From NCBI GenBank assembly GCA_951640195.1, contig OX621169.1, positions 2,164,125-2,228,124 on the forward strand: a DNA stretch of 64,000 nt, given 5' to 3'. This document shows positions 25,695 through 39,317 of this stretch, in pieces. This DNA comes from Porpolomopsis calyptriformis (Eukaryota > Basidiomycota > Agaricomycetes > Agaricales > Hygrophoraceae). Made by a program: the position numbers and the translations under genes. Under the pieces are notes generated by a model. That model ran no database searches. It saw only the letters and a program-made list of their open reading frames with translations, and was not told the DNA's origin. Every line of letters begins with the position of its first letter. Position 1 is the stretch's first letter.

Positions 25695-26939
25695 ACTCAA
25701 CTTCTCCAATTCGTACGTGCTTACATCTCCATTTTCCTCCGACTACTTTGCAGGTCCTCTTGTCCATTACATAAAATATTATTCGCGTTCTTTACTCTTC
25801 GACGTTAAGGAGAAGAAGGATGAGATGCCAGGAACATGTGAGTAGATTGCTATTGCTGTCGCCACAATGTCCCCAGACCACCAAACTTTCCTCAATTCCC
25901 CTACCGCACCGCGCGGATATCTTGGCCTTCCAACAACCTACTCTGCACTGCTCTCGGTGGCAAAATCAGAACGCGGAAAGTCACGAAGCGGGTCTTGGTT
26001 AGCAGAGGAGCTAATGCGTTAAGGCTGCGGCTCCCTCCATTTGGTCGACCACCACGATTTTTACCTGCTGAACGAACGAACCCGAGCGCTGGACACGTCA
26101 GACAACGACGACGTTGGTCTTGATCCTGGTTAGTGGGGGCTTCGACCTCTCAATTCAAGGCCACATATTAGTCTTCATCAGGCATCGTGACCCCTGATCA
26201 TCAACAATGAGATTGAGCCAAGTCCCCATTTCTTATCCGAGTAAGCCTCCACGTTACAACCCCACCCTGCTTTTCCGCCTACGCGTCTTCTAGCTCACCA
26301 ACGAGACTGTTGGTCTGCTCAATACGTTGATTCATGATCGATACCCAGAACTTATCGTTCCATGCTACAACGACACATCAAATCTCAGTGCTTTCACTGC
26401 CTTGGCCAAAAGGAGTCCACAAACCCGGAAGTTTCACCTGAGCGCTTGAACGCCATAGCGGGTGGTACTAGCCTGCTAGGCTACCCTCCAAGCTGCCACA
26501 TTTAGCATGCCAATAGGTGCCTCTCGATTCATCCCTCATCCATAGCAGGACCAGGTCTAAGCTCGTCGGTTTCGATGACAACACCAGACCCACGCAGTTC
26601 CTGCACTTAGAAAGCAGCTACGGCTCTCTTGATATCAAAATTTTGTTTCTTTCCGATCTTCTACCCTACTTATCGAATTCACAAACGAACTACAGCTAGC
26701 GGTCGTTTGGGGGGAGAAAGAATGAGGCACGAAGGGACACCATTGTATGCGTGGAGAACTAGTGCGGCTTGCTACTACCATTGAATACCAAGCCGTCTTT
26801 ACCATCACATCAACCATACCCATGGGCATCATAAGGAAGAAGGCACGATTGATCTGAATGACGCGAAGTTGCTTAAATTGATCCAACGGAGGTGATCATC
26901 TCTCACTTCCCCCTTGATTTCAACGGGTATGCTATATTA
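25695..26939. other. 1.2-kb gene-poor stretch with possible gene remnant
   Basis: An open piece near 26290-26450 (NETVGLLNTLIHDRYPELIV and following) looks coding but has no start or continuation. The rest has stops in all frames. Probably a remnant plus the 3' flank of the P450 gene. Confidence 0.35.
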
Positions 26940-29077
26940 CTAACGTCTAATAAGCTTGAGGGGAAGGGACTCGAGTCGGAACGCTGTTCCCATCATAGCT
27001 ACATTCCCCATAACCCGCCCTTCGAACCCTTCTCTAGTCTCACCATCCCGCAGAACGACATCTAGCTTCCAGTCTCGAAGCAAGAGACAAAGAAAGCATA
27101 ATACCTCAGTCTGAGAGAACTTCCGGCCGATGCATGCTCGCGGTCCTAAGCCGAACATGGATAGATCATGTTCCGATACTGTGTACCATCTCGACGGTCG
27201 GAATTTGTCAGGTTCAACAAAAACCTTTGGATTGCGGTCTTTGTTATTACCATTGAGATATTGGGAATCGGATGTAGATGTGTGACTACTCACGAATTCC
27301 AACCAAATCGAAGAGCATGCGACACCCTTTCTTCAAGACTATCGTTTGTTCTGTCGGGTTGCTGATTTTGATGAAAGTGTCTTCTACCATATCCCTTGGA
27401 AGTATGAGTGGTCCGGCTGGGGGATACAGAATTAGTTAATAAGCTCACGAAGAGTATTGAAATTTTACAAATAAGCCGTTGAGCTTCTAGGAAGCAGGCC
27501 AAGATGTGAGGCAATTTGACCGAGTCATCAAATACCTGGTGGCTCGTGAGTGCTAAAATAGACTGTGAATTTGGGCGGGAAAGCATGTACGGGATCGCGA
27601 TCGTGGGGAGCCACATTCCTAATCTCGGCAAACGCTTTCTCCTGCTCGTCCTGATAAATGGCAAGGTATCCCAGAGTTTGTACAAGCCCGCCAGCGGTTG
27701 TTTCTGTTTACATCAGTCGGAAACACATGAGCAAGTCGGCTAGTCTTTCAAGGTCCAAAAACTGACGCACCATGACCAGCGAAAAGCAATGAAAACATAT
27801 TCGACGCCTGTTTTGGTTTCGTTAGTACGTTCAAATCATGCGCAAGATGGGGCAAAACATACCAGTTCCGTTTCATTGAGGGCATATTTGCCTACCCCGT
27901 CAACTGCAGCAACCAAACGAGTGAAGATGTCTCCAGAGAGGTGGTTTGAGTCAGTAACATTGATCAAGTCCAGCTTCCGTTCCTGTGCAAAGTGCTCCAT
28001 GTGAGTGGCAACTTTGGTCCAAGCCTGGTCAATAGAACGGAGCCTGTAGGACCATGATTGGGTGGAGAAGGTGGAACAGGAAATGCAGCGCACCTCTTAT
28101 GTGGAAGCTTATAAACCCAGCGAGGTAGGACCATACGAATCTGTACAGTTTCTGAAACAATGCGGAGAGCTTTTTCGAAGGACAGGTCGCCAGTGACGCT
28201 GCTGGTTTCTTGGGCCCAAGACATGGGTAGGCCGAACCCACATCGAGATATGATGATGAGGGTAAACTGGTGAAATAATCGATATAGACGATGAAATTCA
28301 GTTATTTGATCACTTACTTTGTTCATAAGACTGTTGACATCTGAAAGTTGAACGACACTCTTACTCTCCCATGATTCCGCTTCGACCATCTCCTTATATG
28401 TGGTAGTTGTTTCCGCCCAAACTGTCCTGTACCTTGTGGAAACAATGGTGAACCTCAGGACTATCTCTGTGCAACGCAGAAGCATACGTGTGGGTGTTGA
28501 AAGAAGGCGCGACAATTCTCCTATGTCTTCTCCACACCTCTCCACTTGAGGATGCGATACTATCTCCAAAAAGCCTGGCAAAAATACTGAGTCAATGTTT
28601 CAATGAATAAAAAAGGACAGCAAAGCAGACCCAGCCAAAGTGATTTCGAGGGGTTTTGTTAATGGGACTTTCCCTTCGTTGCCTAATAGTTGTTTCATCA
28701 CTTCAAGGGAGCATGTGTAATAAAGCGGTTTTCCAGAGATAATCGGAACAACCGAGATAACATCATGGGTATGCCCAAAGAAAGCTGTATAGAATTTGAA
28801 GATTTTCTCCTCATCTGACATTGCAAACTCACAAGTGTGACGGAAATTCCATGACCAGGCTATGCCTGGGGTGAGGGATGACTTGAAGATGTTACCAAGC
28901 ACATCAATGGGCGAGAATAACACCCTAAGACCTGGCACATAGTTGACTTCCTATTCTCCTGTATTAGAGACGAAAGTTTACGAGTCAAAAAGAACGAACC
29001 CGCAACGCCAACTGAAAGTTGTAAAGACGCGACACAAGGAAAATGCAGAGCAAGCTGGACAGTATGCCGAGGAGCAT
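26940..29077 (-). CDS. cytochrome P450 monooxygenase
   Basis: The ATG at 29077 starts a signal-anchor helix (MLLGILSSLLCIFLVSRLYN), placing the enzyme on the ER membrane. After an intron, downstream blocks include a C-helix SSGEVWRRHRRIVAPSF, an I-helix oxygen-binding LLFAGHETTAGG (split by an intron near 27702-27770), the K-helix ExxR within CFLEAQRL and the heme-ligand loop FGLGPRACIGRKF with the conserved Cys. At least eight short introns are present. These are all essential P450 elements in the right order, so the gene looks functional. The substrate cannot be deduced; basidiomycetes have many such P450s in secondary or xenobiotic metabolism. Confidence 0.88.
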
Positions 29078-31715
29078 GATGAAAGTCAGCAAACAAGTAC
29101 TCTCGTCATACCATCAATGTCAGAATTTCAAATTCAATAGTAGGGTGGATTCGCTTTCCCATGCGATATTCAATGCAGCCACGATTGCACATTGGGAACT
29201 AGGAGCTCGAGTGTCAGATATACACGAAAAAAGCTACGGAAAAGGTGAATATGATGATGACCTGGACATTTAGACGGTTGTGTGGCGGGCAGTGTTATTC
29301 TGGAATCGAGAACAGTTACATTATGCTATGTTGTTCCCTTGGAATACGGGCATGCGCCAATGGTAGATATGGAGGGCTTTTAGGTTGAGCTGTGTCAATC
29401 TTGAAACTTGAAGGCTGAAGGTTGAAGATTGACGTTGACATTTAGTTGATCGTTGTGCAGACGTTGTGATGCTCAAATCCAGGACATTCCGATCGCGAGG
29501 GCCAACGTGTATTGTATACGGCGTTAGATACATCGAGGTTCGAAATCTTCTTTCATGCCTTCTTCGAACATCTTTCATTCCTTCGAACACAGGTACTCAA
29601 CTGCTTTATCCAACAACTTTGGCACGCACAGTAAATGGCGGAGTATATCAAACATAAGATCTTTAGATGTTTGAATACCACCGACGCAGGGCCAAGATGG
29701 CCATACGGTCAGTACAAGATCTTTCAAGCGACCGGGGCACTGGCTGTTGATCGCAGCCACTCGAACGAAATCACACGTAGATCGGTAATCCATGAAGTCG
29801 TCCGGACCCGATACTTTATAGACCCGCGAAAGTGATCATTTTCGAGTAATAATCACAAGTCCGGTCACAGGTGAGCTCAGGCATGTGTTTTCCTTTTGCT
29901 GTGAAACGCGTATTATTATCTTTGGAATGCAGGGTGGTGTAAGTGGGGGCCAACGGTCCCGCCTGATTGATAATATGAAATCGCATTCCCTTCCGCGAAG
30001 TGCAAATGAATGGATTGGTAGGACCCAACATGGATTATTTGTAAGCTTACCTACTCAAGAGATCGAGCTAACAATCGGCACAGAATGGAGGCTCATGAAA
30101 TTGGTGAGGAATAGGCGGGCCCGACATTCGATTCACGTTCGCGTAGAGGAATTGGGCTGACGGTAACACGGCCTCCTGGATCTATTGTCAATACTGAACA
30201 AACCCATCCGCAGGCTGCATGGCAACCTGTGAACAAAAGTGACGCTCAGGGCATCCAGTGGGCTTCGATGTTTGAAGAACTTGTTGAGTTGTTCTATTAG
30301 AAGCTACGGTTTGCGCCTAGTGATCAGGATCATGGGGTTTGGTCGATCTGAAATTACTGCGAGATGAATTATTGAACGGTGGAGATTCGAACAAGTTATG
30401 CTGAAGAGAGAGAACTGCCGATGAGCTCGTGAATTCGGAAGTGGATGTAGAGCATGGTGGAGGGCAAGTGTCTCTGTGTCAACATCTTTGCGATGCGTTC
30501 AAGTAATACACCGGGAGAGTTCAGGGAGCGAAGTTCTCTATAAGCGAGGGGAAGGAGAGAGTCACATGACGGCTTAGATCATTGACCGAGGCTGGCAATG
30601 GAAATACTGGCAAGATGACGACCTAACCGAACCCGGAATAGAGCCGAGAGTGGATCAAATTTGTTCAGATTGATAGATCATGTTTACCGCTTGTGGTTAC
30701 CATACTGGTAGATGGCAAGGATCCGATCGTGATAGAGTCAGTTGTTATAGCTATGAGGAAGGGGCAAGGTAAGGCGGTTGAAGGGTTGGTACACCCGGTA
30801 GGTGAAATCCGGGAAGCGATGCGTAACTTGGGGGATCGAGTCGGCGAGCATTTTCTGTGGGAGAAGGATGAGATCTGCATCCAAGTATGAAGGACACCCT
30901 TGAAACTCTTCCTGTCGAGCACTTGCGATGTTGACTCAAGAAAGGACCAAAAATAAATAATTAAAGTTTTATTTTTACGGCCAAAGCCGAAGAATATTAT
31001 TCCAACTGAAAAATACAAAAAAGAATTTTTTTTTTTTTTTTTTTTCTTTTTTCCCTGACCTCCCTTCCTCGTCCTCATCATCCTCCCCCCATGGTCCTTT
31101 GACCTTCCCTTCATTCCTTCATTCTCTTCCTCCTCCCCGCCTTACCCCTCGCCGCCCCAAGGATACCGCCTGGAGTACGTCGTCCTCGTTTCACTCCCCC
31201 CCCATCTCGTTTCTCGCATATTTCACCTCCGGATTGTCATCAATTTCCGTGTCAACAGCATCGCTTTTTTGCTTGCTTAAACACCCGTCTTCGACACTCC
31301 TTCTCTCCGTCCTTCTTTTTCTTTTTCATTTCATTCTCTTTATTCTTCAGCTAATTTAATCGTTTCGACGACTCATTCCTTTACCCCCCATAGATCTCGC
31401 GACCCTTGCCGGCCTCTACTATCCGCCCTTCCCCCCCGCCGACCTATCAAAGGACCCCTCCAAGTATACGCTTGAGCCCTGCTCGCGATACTACTTATCT
31501 ATTACACTACTCACCACCACACTCCCCCCTCCAGTCAACCTAACGGGTGTCCGCTGATTCTTCTATCGCGTAACCCTACTTGACCTCGATTCAAAATTAA
31601 TTCCCGCAACCTTCCTTGTTAGCTCTTTTTTTCCCCTTGCTTTCGCGTTCACCCTCGCTTTCCGATCTACCCTCGTGCAAATTTTTTCCGATAGACATCG
31701 TATCTTTTTCATCAA
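29078..31715. other. 2.6-kb gene-poor stretch and long pyrimidine-rich leader
   Basis: Open frames between 29.3 and 30.9 kb show no family motif; one near 30690-30890 is open with no recognisable content. From about 31020 a run of T is followed by ~600 bases of strongly C/T-rich sequence leading to the bHLH start. That pattern is common in long 5' leaders or promoters of highly expressed fungal genes. Confidence 0.4.
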
Positions 31716-33261
31716 ATGGCCATGACACTTCCGATAGCGATTCCCTCGACCGCTTCTCCTGCGTCTTCGGACGATACCTCAAATCTTCCTCATACCCCAG
31801 TCTCTCCTCGCAGTCAACTTCTTCCTCTTCCCCTTCCCGACCAATCCAAATCAATTCCACCACAACCATCAGGTCCGACTCAGATGAAAAGAAAGCCCAG
31901 CAGGAGGGCAAACACCGCCGAACGACGTGCTACCCACAATGCTGTCGAACGCCAACGGAGAGAAACCCTTAACGGCAGATTCCTTGTCAGTCTGTTTTTT
32001 TTTCCTCTAAAATTTTGGTATCAATTTTATTTGTCTCTAGGATCTTGCCGCTCTCCTTCCAAACCTCTCCCAAATTCGTCGTCCATCCAAATCTTCGATT
32101 GTAAATTCTTCTATCGCACACATTCATGCATCTCGTCGACATCGTGTCCTTGCCTCTCGTGAGCTCAGGCTCCTCAAGCTTGAATCTGACGCTATCCGTC
32201 GAGAGTTGAACGAGTGGCACGATCGTGCTAATCTTCCTCGTATTGAGGAGCCTATCCGCGGCGAAGGTTTTGGCATGGTCCTCAGTGGTGAGCTCGAGGT
32301 CCTCGCGGCGATACCTGACGAAGAAGAGGAGAACGGAGGACAAGGTTTTGATGGTTACGACGATGGTGAAGACGACTTTGGGGGTATGATGGGAAATCCC
32401 ATGGATGAGCTGGATGACTCGAGAAATCCTATGGTGCAGAATCTCACTATGCTCAACAATCCCAGCCCCTTTGCCCATAATTTACCCAATTCAAGCAACA
32501 ACAACCTTGCCCATATGATCAATAGGCCTACCCAAGGTCCAATGATCGTGTCAGCCCCTCCAACAGTCTCCTTCGAGAATCCTGCCATGTCTTCTCTCTA
32601 TGAACCCAATCTGCATCATGGCTCGCAATTTCCCAACGCGCCCTACCTCCAGCAGCAATCGGCAGTGATGAACCAAGGCGAGATGGACAAAGTGGCTGTG
32701 TGGAATGCCCAACTGTATTCTGCGTTGGCAAGTGGCACCTCTCCCCAGCAACTGTTGCAAGCGCAGCGATCGCTCTATACGCCTCCTGCCACGTCCCATG
32801 GGCTTCCAACCGCAAACGCTAACTCTACCTCGGGCGTTACGCAGCAGCCATCATCAAACCCCTTCGCTGATCCAAGCCAATCGTTCCTTGTGAACCTTCA
32901 GAGACAGCAACAGATGACAGCTATGCAGCAGCAGCCGTTGGGGCATATGTATGGGAGTCCGGATGCGGATGATTCGTCCTCCGTTGGTTCTGGGCGGGGT
33001 CAGAGGGAAAGGAGCGGAAGCTTGAGTGGGAGTGTGAGTGGGTACGGATCGCCCCATAACGGATCCTCACCCATAGCCTACGATATGCCAATGGCTCCGC
33101 AACCCCCTTTGGTCAATGGTGGTGGTGACTACGGCGTACCACGTCGGATGAGCACAGGGTGGGCCCATGAGACAGAAGGGATGGGGTTGATGAAGTCGAA
33201 TCTTGTACCTTCGATCGCTGTCGGGGGAGGTAACGGAGCTGGATTCGCGATGATGATTTGA
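31716..33261 (+). CDS. bHLH transcription factor
   Basis: Two exons are joined over the intron 31986-32040. The basic helix-loop-helix reads ERRATHNAVERQRRETLNG then RFLDLAALLPNLSQIRRPSK and SSIVNSSIAHIHASR. The His/Glu/Arg pattern H..ER.RR suits E-box (CANNTG) binding. A leucine-containing helix (ELRLLKLESDAIRRELNEW) extends the dimerisation region. The C-terminal ~280 residues are Asn/Gln/Ser/Pro/Gly-rich and acidic in places, as in fungal activators. No SREBP-type Tyr is visible in the basic region. The specific orthologue is unclear. Confidence 0.85.
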
Positions 33262-34659
33262 GCGATTGACTCTTCTCTGCCCTCCCCCCTCGTGCAATAT
33301 TCTTCGTTGCGCCTAAATCGGGCATTTCACTCCTTCAATGTCTGGTGGCGCACATACATTTTACTCTGTCCTTCCGGTTCGTGTCGTGATGAATCCTCCC
33401 TCTTCCTCTGTCGCTATACCCATGGCCTCCTTTATTGGCATGCGTCCTAACGATGCTCTTGATACCTTGCTTATCGGCACTTCTCGCCTCATTGCGCTCC
33501 TTTAGCTTTTATTTTCCCTCCTTTCTCGACTACCAATTCTCCTTCCTTTACGTTAGGAGGGGAATGTCTCAAACAAACACTCTTCATGACCATGTAGCAA
33601 AACTGCCTAAAAATTCTCTCGGCCCTCTGTAATCACTCTTTTTCTCCAATTCTCTTTCATCCCTTGTGAACGTCCCCCTCGTCACTGTGGAACAGAAACT
33701 GAACAATTCAGATTTGGCAGACAGTATTTTTTTTTCGCAGTCTACCTTCCCCCTCCTTCAAACTTGATGAGTTGCCATCACTCCAGTCACTCTTTTACAA
33801 CTATCCCTTTCTTTGGACTTTTCTACATCCGGAGATGGACAAAAAAACACCGACACACTACTGTACCCTCCTACTTTTCTTTACACTGGCTTGCTGATAA
33901 TCGAGATCCTCGTTCACACCTAAGGTGGTTCCACCATCGGACTCAATATTTCTCCATGTGGGGACCGTTCTCGTGATTTGACCCGTCGGGTTCTTTTTTT
34001 GTCTCCCCGTTTTTGGTACATTCTGCTGGAGCGGAGTGACCCAAAGCAACGGCTCGCTACAAACTTTTTCCCTTCTCAGCGCTTAATAGGCGCTGAGATA
34101 TTATTGTACAAGAGCTCGTCGCAACGCAACGGTACAGCCTCTGGCGCTATATATGTAAAAGAAATCGGAAACAGCATCAATGATGATGATCCCGAGTCCC
34201 CCCTTGGGCTGCGGCTTTGAGGTCCCCCACGATCAGAAATGAAATGACTCTGTCACTTTCGTCAACGGATCGTTCAGACCGGCGTTCGTCCGGAATTTGC
34301 TACCCCTTATATCCTTCCCGAAAGAAAGCGGGCTATATAGAAGCTGGATCTGCGCATGTACAGTACATACATAGCTGCTGACCTCTTCTTGCCCCGAATC
34401 TCAAGCACCACAGCGGTACTATATAAATAAGCCCACGAACGACGGCAGAAAAAATATATTTGAACCTGAAGTTGTTACAAACTTGGAAATTATACAAAGC
34501 ACGAAAGCATATAACGATAGCGGAGCAATACCAAATGGAACACCCATACCGAAAAATAAGACGCACCCAATGATAAGACGGAAAGAGAGAGATACAATTC
34601 CTAATCCAAGCCCTTTAACCCAGTCACATGTTCGTAAGCGTCCATCGTTTTCAGATCCA
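33262..34659. other. 1.4-kb convergent 3' region, no gene seen
   Basis: The first ~700 bases are pyrimidine-rich and probably include the bHLH 3' UTR. Short open frames exist without motifs. The right end is the 3' flank of the NIMA-type kinase. Confidence 0.4.
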
Positions 34660-37202
34660 TTACGCCACACTTCCAACGGGAACATTCGCGGCTACCACGG
34701 CTAGCAGCATCCCATTACTCGGTGTCGTAGTGTACCGGGGCCGTTGGATATCCCTTGACAAGAGCACCTCTCCCTTGCTGATCCGGTCAAGTAGAGCGGC
34801 GATATCATCGTAGACGGTTGTTGTAGGGCTCGATGCAGCGCAAGATGGAATGGTTGAATTAATTTGTACAAAGGAAGGCCTTGAGAGCAGACGGCAGCGA
34901 GAATCGGATTCTGAATCTGAATGGGCTGAGGTGGATGTAGATGTATTTGACCCGAATGTTTTAGAAGAGATCGAAAGTGGAGAAGCGTCACCAGAGCTGG
35001 CTGATACTGACGATTGAGGTGATGGGGATAGACGCGAAGGATTTGGTGGAGGTGTCGATGCTGATTCCGGATGACTGGCTGACTCCTCCCCTACGGATGG
35101 TCCTGGTGGTTGATGCGCCTTGTCGTATTCCGCAGCTAGATCGCAGTCAAGAATTTTCCTAAGATTGAGGTCGACCATCGGGGGCTTCGTAGAGACCTTG
35201 ACGAGCTCTGGAGTCGCAGAAATGGGCCTTATCAAGCTGCTTTCTGACGCGGAGGGGATAGAGTCTTGTGGGGGCTCAAGGGGATGTAATAGATATTGCA
35301 TCGAAATGGGGATAACGTTCTCATGAAGAGATGTTGTACGAGCGAGGGGTGTAAGGATGTTGTGTATATCTTTTATTGATGGCCTCTGCTTCCGCTCTGT
35401 CAAGAATCCGAGCAATTTAGATATCAAGAGGATCATTGAATCAACGGGAAGCGCACTTGGTGTCGTAAATGATCCATCCATCATCTTGAATTTGACCTCC
35501 AACTCCTTCCTGATCTCATCCAAAGCATGTGCCAATTGTCCGAGCTCCACTGCTTGATTCTTGATCCACCCTTCCCGCTCCTTCATGGTTTCGATCATCT
35601 CGCACCTCATCTCTTCTTCCCTCGTCTTGCAAATCTCGAGAAATTCTTCCTCTCTTCGCCTAGCGACATCAAGAATCATCTGTTCTCTCCGAGCCATCGT
35701 TTCCGCTACCTCATCTTCACACTTCATAATTGCCACCCGCAACTTCTTGTCACGTTTCGAAATCTCATCTTTCACCCGTTGCTCGACGACATCATTGTCA
35801 CGTTGCGTTTGTTGTTCCAGTCGCGAGACAAGAGAGGCCACCTCGGCATCCTTTTCGGCCAGAAGAGTGTTGATTCGAGATTCTCTTTCAATGAGAGATG
35901 TTTCCCAGAGGAAGAGTTCCTTCTCTCTGACAGCGACATCGAGTTCGTGATTCTTTGCGACTGAGGCCCTGGAATAAAGTATTAGTGCATGATGAACACG
36001 ATGAAAGAAAACGTGGTGCTTACAACTTCTCGGCTTCGAAGACTCTGAATGCGAGCTCGACACGTTCATGCTGTAGAAGTTGTGCGGCTGACGGCCTCAT
36101 TGCTGGCTAATCGGGTTTCAGCTAGTGGCATGCATTTCGAGATCACACTACTCACGTTGAGACTCAACATAGACTTGATGACGGCCCAGAGCGACTGGCT
36201 GTACCCTCTTGGTAATGGGGGGATACGACCATTCCTGGTGGAGAGTCAACAACTATACAACGAATTCATTCGAGGACCAACCTGATACATAGATTAAGTT
36301 CTGGGTATGTTTCTGCTTCGTGAAATGGAGGTTTCAGGGCGCAGAGTTCGTAAATCAGACAGCCGAGAGACCAGATATCCGACTTGGAATCGTATGCTTT
36401 TTCTTGCATTAATTCGGGTGACATATAGTATGGTGTCTTGGGGATTGATTATTAGATAGAAAGAACAGAATGTGATACAGAGCTTACTCCAACACAGGTG
36501 AATGCGAGATTTGATTGGGTAAGCGCTTTGGCCAACCCGAAGTCACCGAGCTTGATGATGTTGTTTTCGTCAAGGAAAACTGGGGATAGATATGGAGGAA
36601 AGTGTTCTAAGTAGGCCAGAAGGTGACGCACCGTTGTCGGGCTTCAGATCCCTGTGTAGAATTTGAGCCCTCTTCTCTTTGCCGTCGGCGTCGAGACTCC
36701 GAGCACGGCCGTGTCCGTGGCAATGGTTTAAAGCCAGTAAGATTTGCATCAGGTAATTCCATATTGTCTCTTCTGGTATGAGGCGGTCATCCTTCAGGGA
36801 TTGGTTGATGATTGACGAGAGGTCCCCTCCGCCGCAATATTCCATCAATATGTAGAGAATGCCGGCATCGCGGTCTACATAGCGGTCGTGGTAGCGTACG
36901 ATGTGATCATGCTTCAAATTTTTGAGAATGTTCCTGGAAAGAGAATGAGACCCCGGCTCTAGGGCAGGAGGTTGGGATATGGACGTACACTTCTGCCACA
37001 ACCTGTCTCCGGTCACGCTCGTTCATTCGTTCAAAATAGAGTTCTTTACGCGCGAATAGCTGTAACGGGATAATGAGCATTTTCCATGACGAGAGCTGCG
37101 TCTACCCACCAAGCCATCAGACTTTCTCCGCACTTTGCGAATGACGCCGAAGGAGCCGTTGCCGATGATATCCAGAGAATCGTATAAACTGAGAAAATCC
37201 AT
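34660..37202 (-). CDS. KIN3: NIMA/NEK-family serine/threonine protein kinase
   Basis: The ATG at 37202 ([19 protein letters not shown]) opens the kinase domain with a glycine-rich loop. Downstream are [12 protein letters not shown], the hinge [16 protein letters not shown], the catalytic loop [31 protein letters not shown] and [14 protein letters not shown], typical of NEK2/NimA/Kin3. Several introns interrupt it. Between residues ~300 and 480 there is a long Glu/Arg/Lys-rich coiled coil ([20 protein letters not shown] and similar), as in NEK2. A Ser/Pro-rich tail follows. NIMA kinases promote mitotic entry and septation or spindle-pole functions. All catalytic residues (HRD, DFG) are present. 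Confidence 0.88.
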
Positions 37203-37958
37203 GGATTTACAGGGTAAGGCAGTAAAAGTACATTCAAAGTTGGGTTTGAACACGAGGGGAAAAGGGAAACGGGAAAACGCGTGAACTTGAGTTTGTCGTT
37301 TCCCACGTGGTTGCACTGGTCCCAACAACGCGTCTTTTCTCAAACCTCCTGTTCGTATCAACTTCCTCTCAGCCAGGATTGCAGATACCCAGATGAGGAA
37401 TAGGTTTAGATGCTTTTACGACGCATTCCCGACGCCCAAACTTCTCGGTGTCGCGTCATGGGACAGAGGCTTGATCCAGAAGGATACTGGCCACATAGCA
37501 TCCAGCGGCTGACCATATGACGGACACCATTTCCAGCGAGAGTTGGACATTACGACGGAAGCTGGACATGATAGCAGCCTTGTGAGCATTCAATGCATTT
37601 TGATAACGCGTTCATTAAAAATATGTACAATAGCATAAAGGTACATCTGACCTCTGCCCCCTTGGCAGTGGTCCTCGAATGTTGACTCCATTGCTTTTCA
37701 TCTGACGATGTGTAATTGAAAGCCGAGGCCATCTCCTCACCTGTACGCTGGCAGGAAAAAGTCAGTCTTGTATGTAGAAAGTGGGGGTTGTCGATTGCTG
37801 TTTTTCATGCCATGCTATCAATCGTACATGCAATGCCTCAACGCTGCGCCCGACACAAAGAAGAAAACAAACTTACCACCATGCGTCGTGATCTGGTCAT
37901 TGATTCTGTGTGAAATAGAATGTCAAAATTCAACGGACGTACCTGTGAGACAGTGTTT
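37203..37958. other. intergenic region, nothing convincing
   Basis: Holds the 5' flank of the kinase gene and the 3' flank of the BTB gene. Short ORFs have no motif. A last small exon of the BTB gene could lie here. Confidence 0.4.
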
Positions 37959-39131
37959 TCACAGTCCTGCAGTATTCACAGGCGATGCCCCCATACCTAG
38001 CGAGTCCCGATCACATTCCTCCGATTCCAGCCATTCATCCATCTTTCCCCAAACAAGTTCTTGCTCTGACGTCCACTCCGCCTTTTTCTCCTTAACGCAC
38101 GCACCGCACAGTCCTTCTTTTGCCCAATCTATTTCCGCCATTCTTTGGAGAGTCTCTATGGGCTTGTACACGCCACCGGATTCTAATGCAGGTTGAATGA
38201 CAAGCGTCATCCACTTGTCCGCCAACACATCGGTACAGTCCATGTGTGGTGTAGCCGCGGCCGTGAAGAGAATAGGCGCGAAGTGATCCATGATTCGTTT
38301 CATAAGACGCGTGCATCGTTGTATAACGAGTCTGGATATCATGTGGCCCTTGTGGCAATGTTGTACCGACAGTTCGGAAGCCTCTACATTTTCTTGAGTT
38401 GACTTTGATGCTTGATCATCTCGACTCCGGACGGGACTGTGTGCGGATGACTCGATATCATCCATGTCAAAGTCGCATGTTGTAATAAGACTGTAGTACA
38501 AGCTTTTCTGTACCTGGACTCTCATCAGAATCCTCATCTAGCTGTGCGCGAATTTCTGCTCACCGAAGCGATCCGATATTCTGCAGATAAAGCCAACAGT
38601 TGCTCAAAGTGATCAGGCTGACAAAATGGCCCAGGTTCGCCGGAGATCATTTTTTCGATAAGATCTCGGCTCAGTTTATGAAGGGCCGGAAAATCGAGCT
38701 GCCCAGGAGAAGATGCCCGCAAGACAGAAACTACACGAGAGAACGAGGAGCCTAGAGATAAAGGACTTTCGAACTACGAGGTCAGACAGCAAAGAGAGCG
38801 GCGGCAAAATGACTCACGAGTCGTGATAAAGGTGCTCTAGCAAGGCTTCCACGTCCTCAGCGCTTGTCTTGGTCTCCTCTGGGACAGAAACAATCGCGCA
38901 GCCATCCATGCCAGCATTGTCAATACCGTAGTCCGCCAAGTCATAACTACCAGGCCAGGTGGGCAGCACGCGAGAGTGTCGGTACAGAAGAGTTCGATGC
39001 ACCTTGAAGAGATCGTTCCCCACACTCAGAAAAAGGGATCCGTCATCGAACCAGAATTTTGGATGCCGACGAGGTTGTGATAACTGCAGCTGATCTTTAT
39101 GGTCAATGACCATTTGGTTCGTGTTGCACAT
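37959..39131 (-). CDS. BTB/POZ-domain protein
   Basis: The start at 39131 is followed within ~30 residues by a BTB signature: FWFDDGSLFLSVGNDLFKVH and HRTLLYRHSRVL, then VPEETKTSAEDVEALLEHLYH. This is the common basidiomycete BTB family in which the POZ fold starts near the N-terminus. Later exons carry FPALHKLSRDLIEKMISG and a C-terminal region with Cys pairs (LCGACVKEKK) and WTSEQELVWGKMDEWL. Introns lie near 38725-38815 and 38480-38560. Such proteins mediate dimerisation or cullin-3 adaptor roles; the specific role is unknown. The exact C-terminus is uncertain. Confidence 0.7.
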
Positions 39132-39317
39132 TCAAGATCACTGCTGAGGAGGACCAACAGGAATGTTTCAGTTTGACATGGTTATGCCGTCACATTTTCG
39201 TAGCATTACTTGAATAAATTAAATAAAGTACAGTATGGTGATACTAAGTGTGTGGGTGTGCGATGGCGCAACGCTGCGCCGAGTTACAAGCCAACGGGGG
39301 AACAGCCTTGCTCAGGA

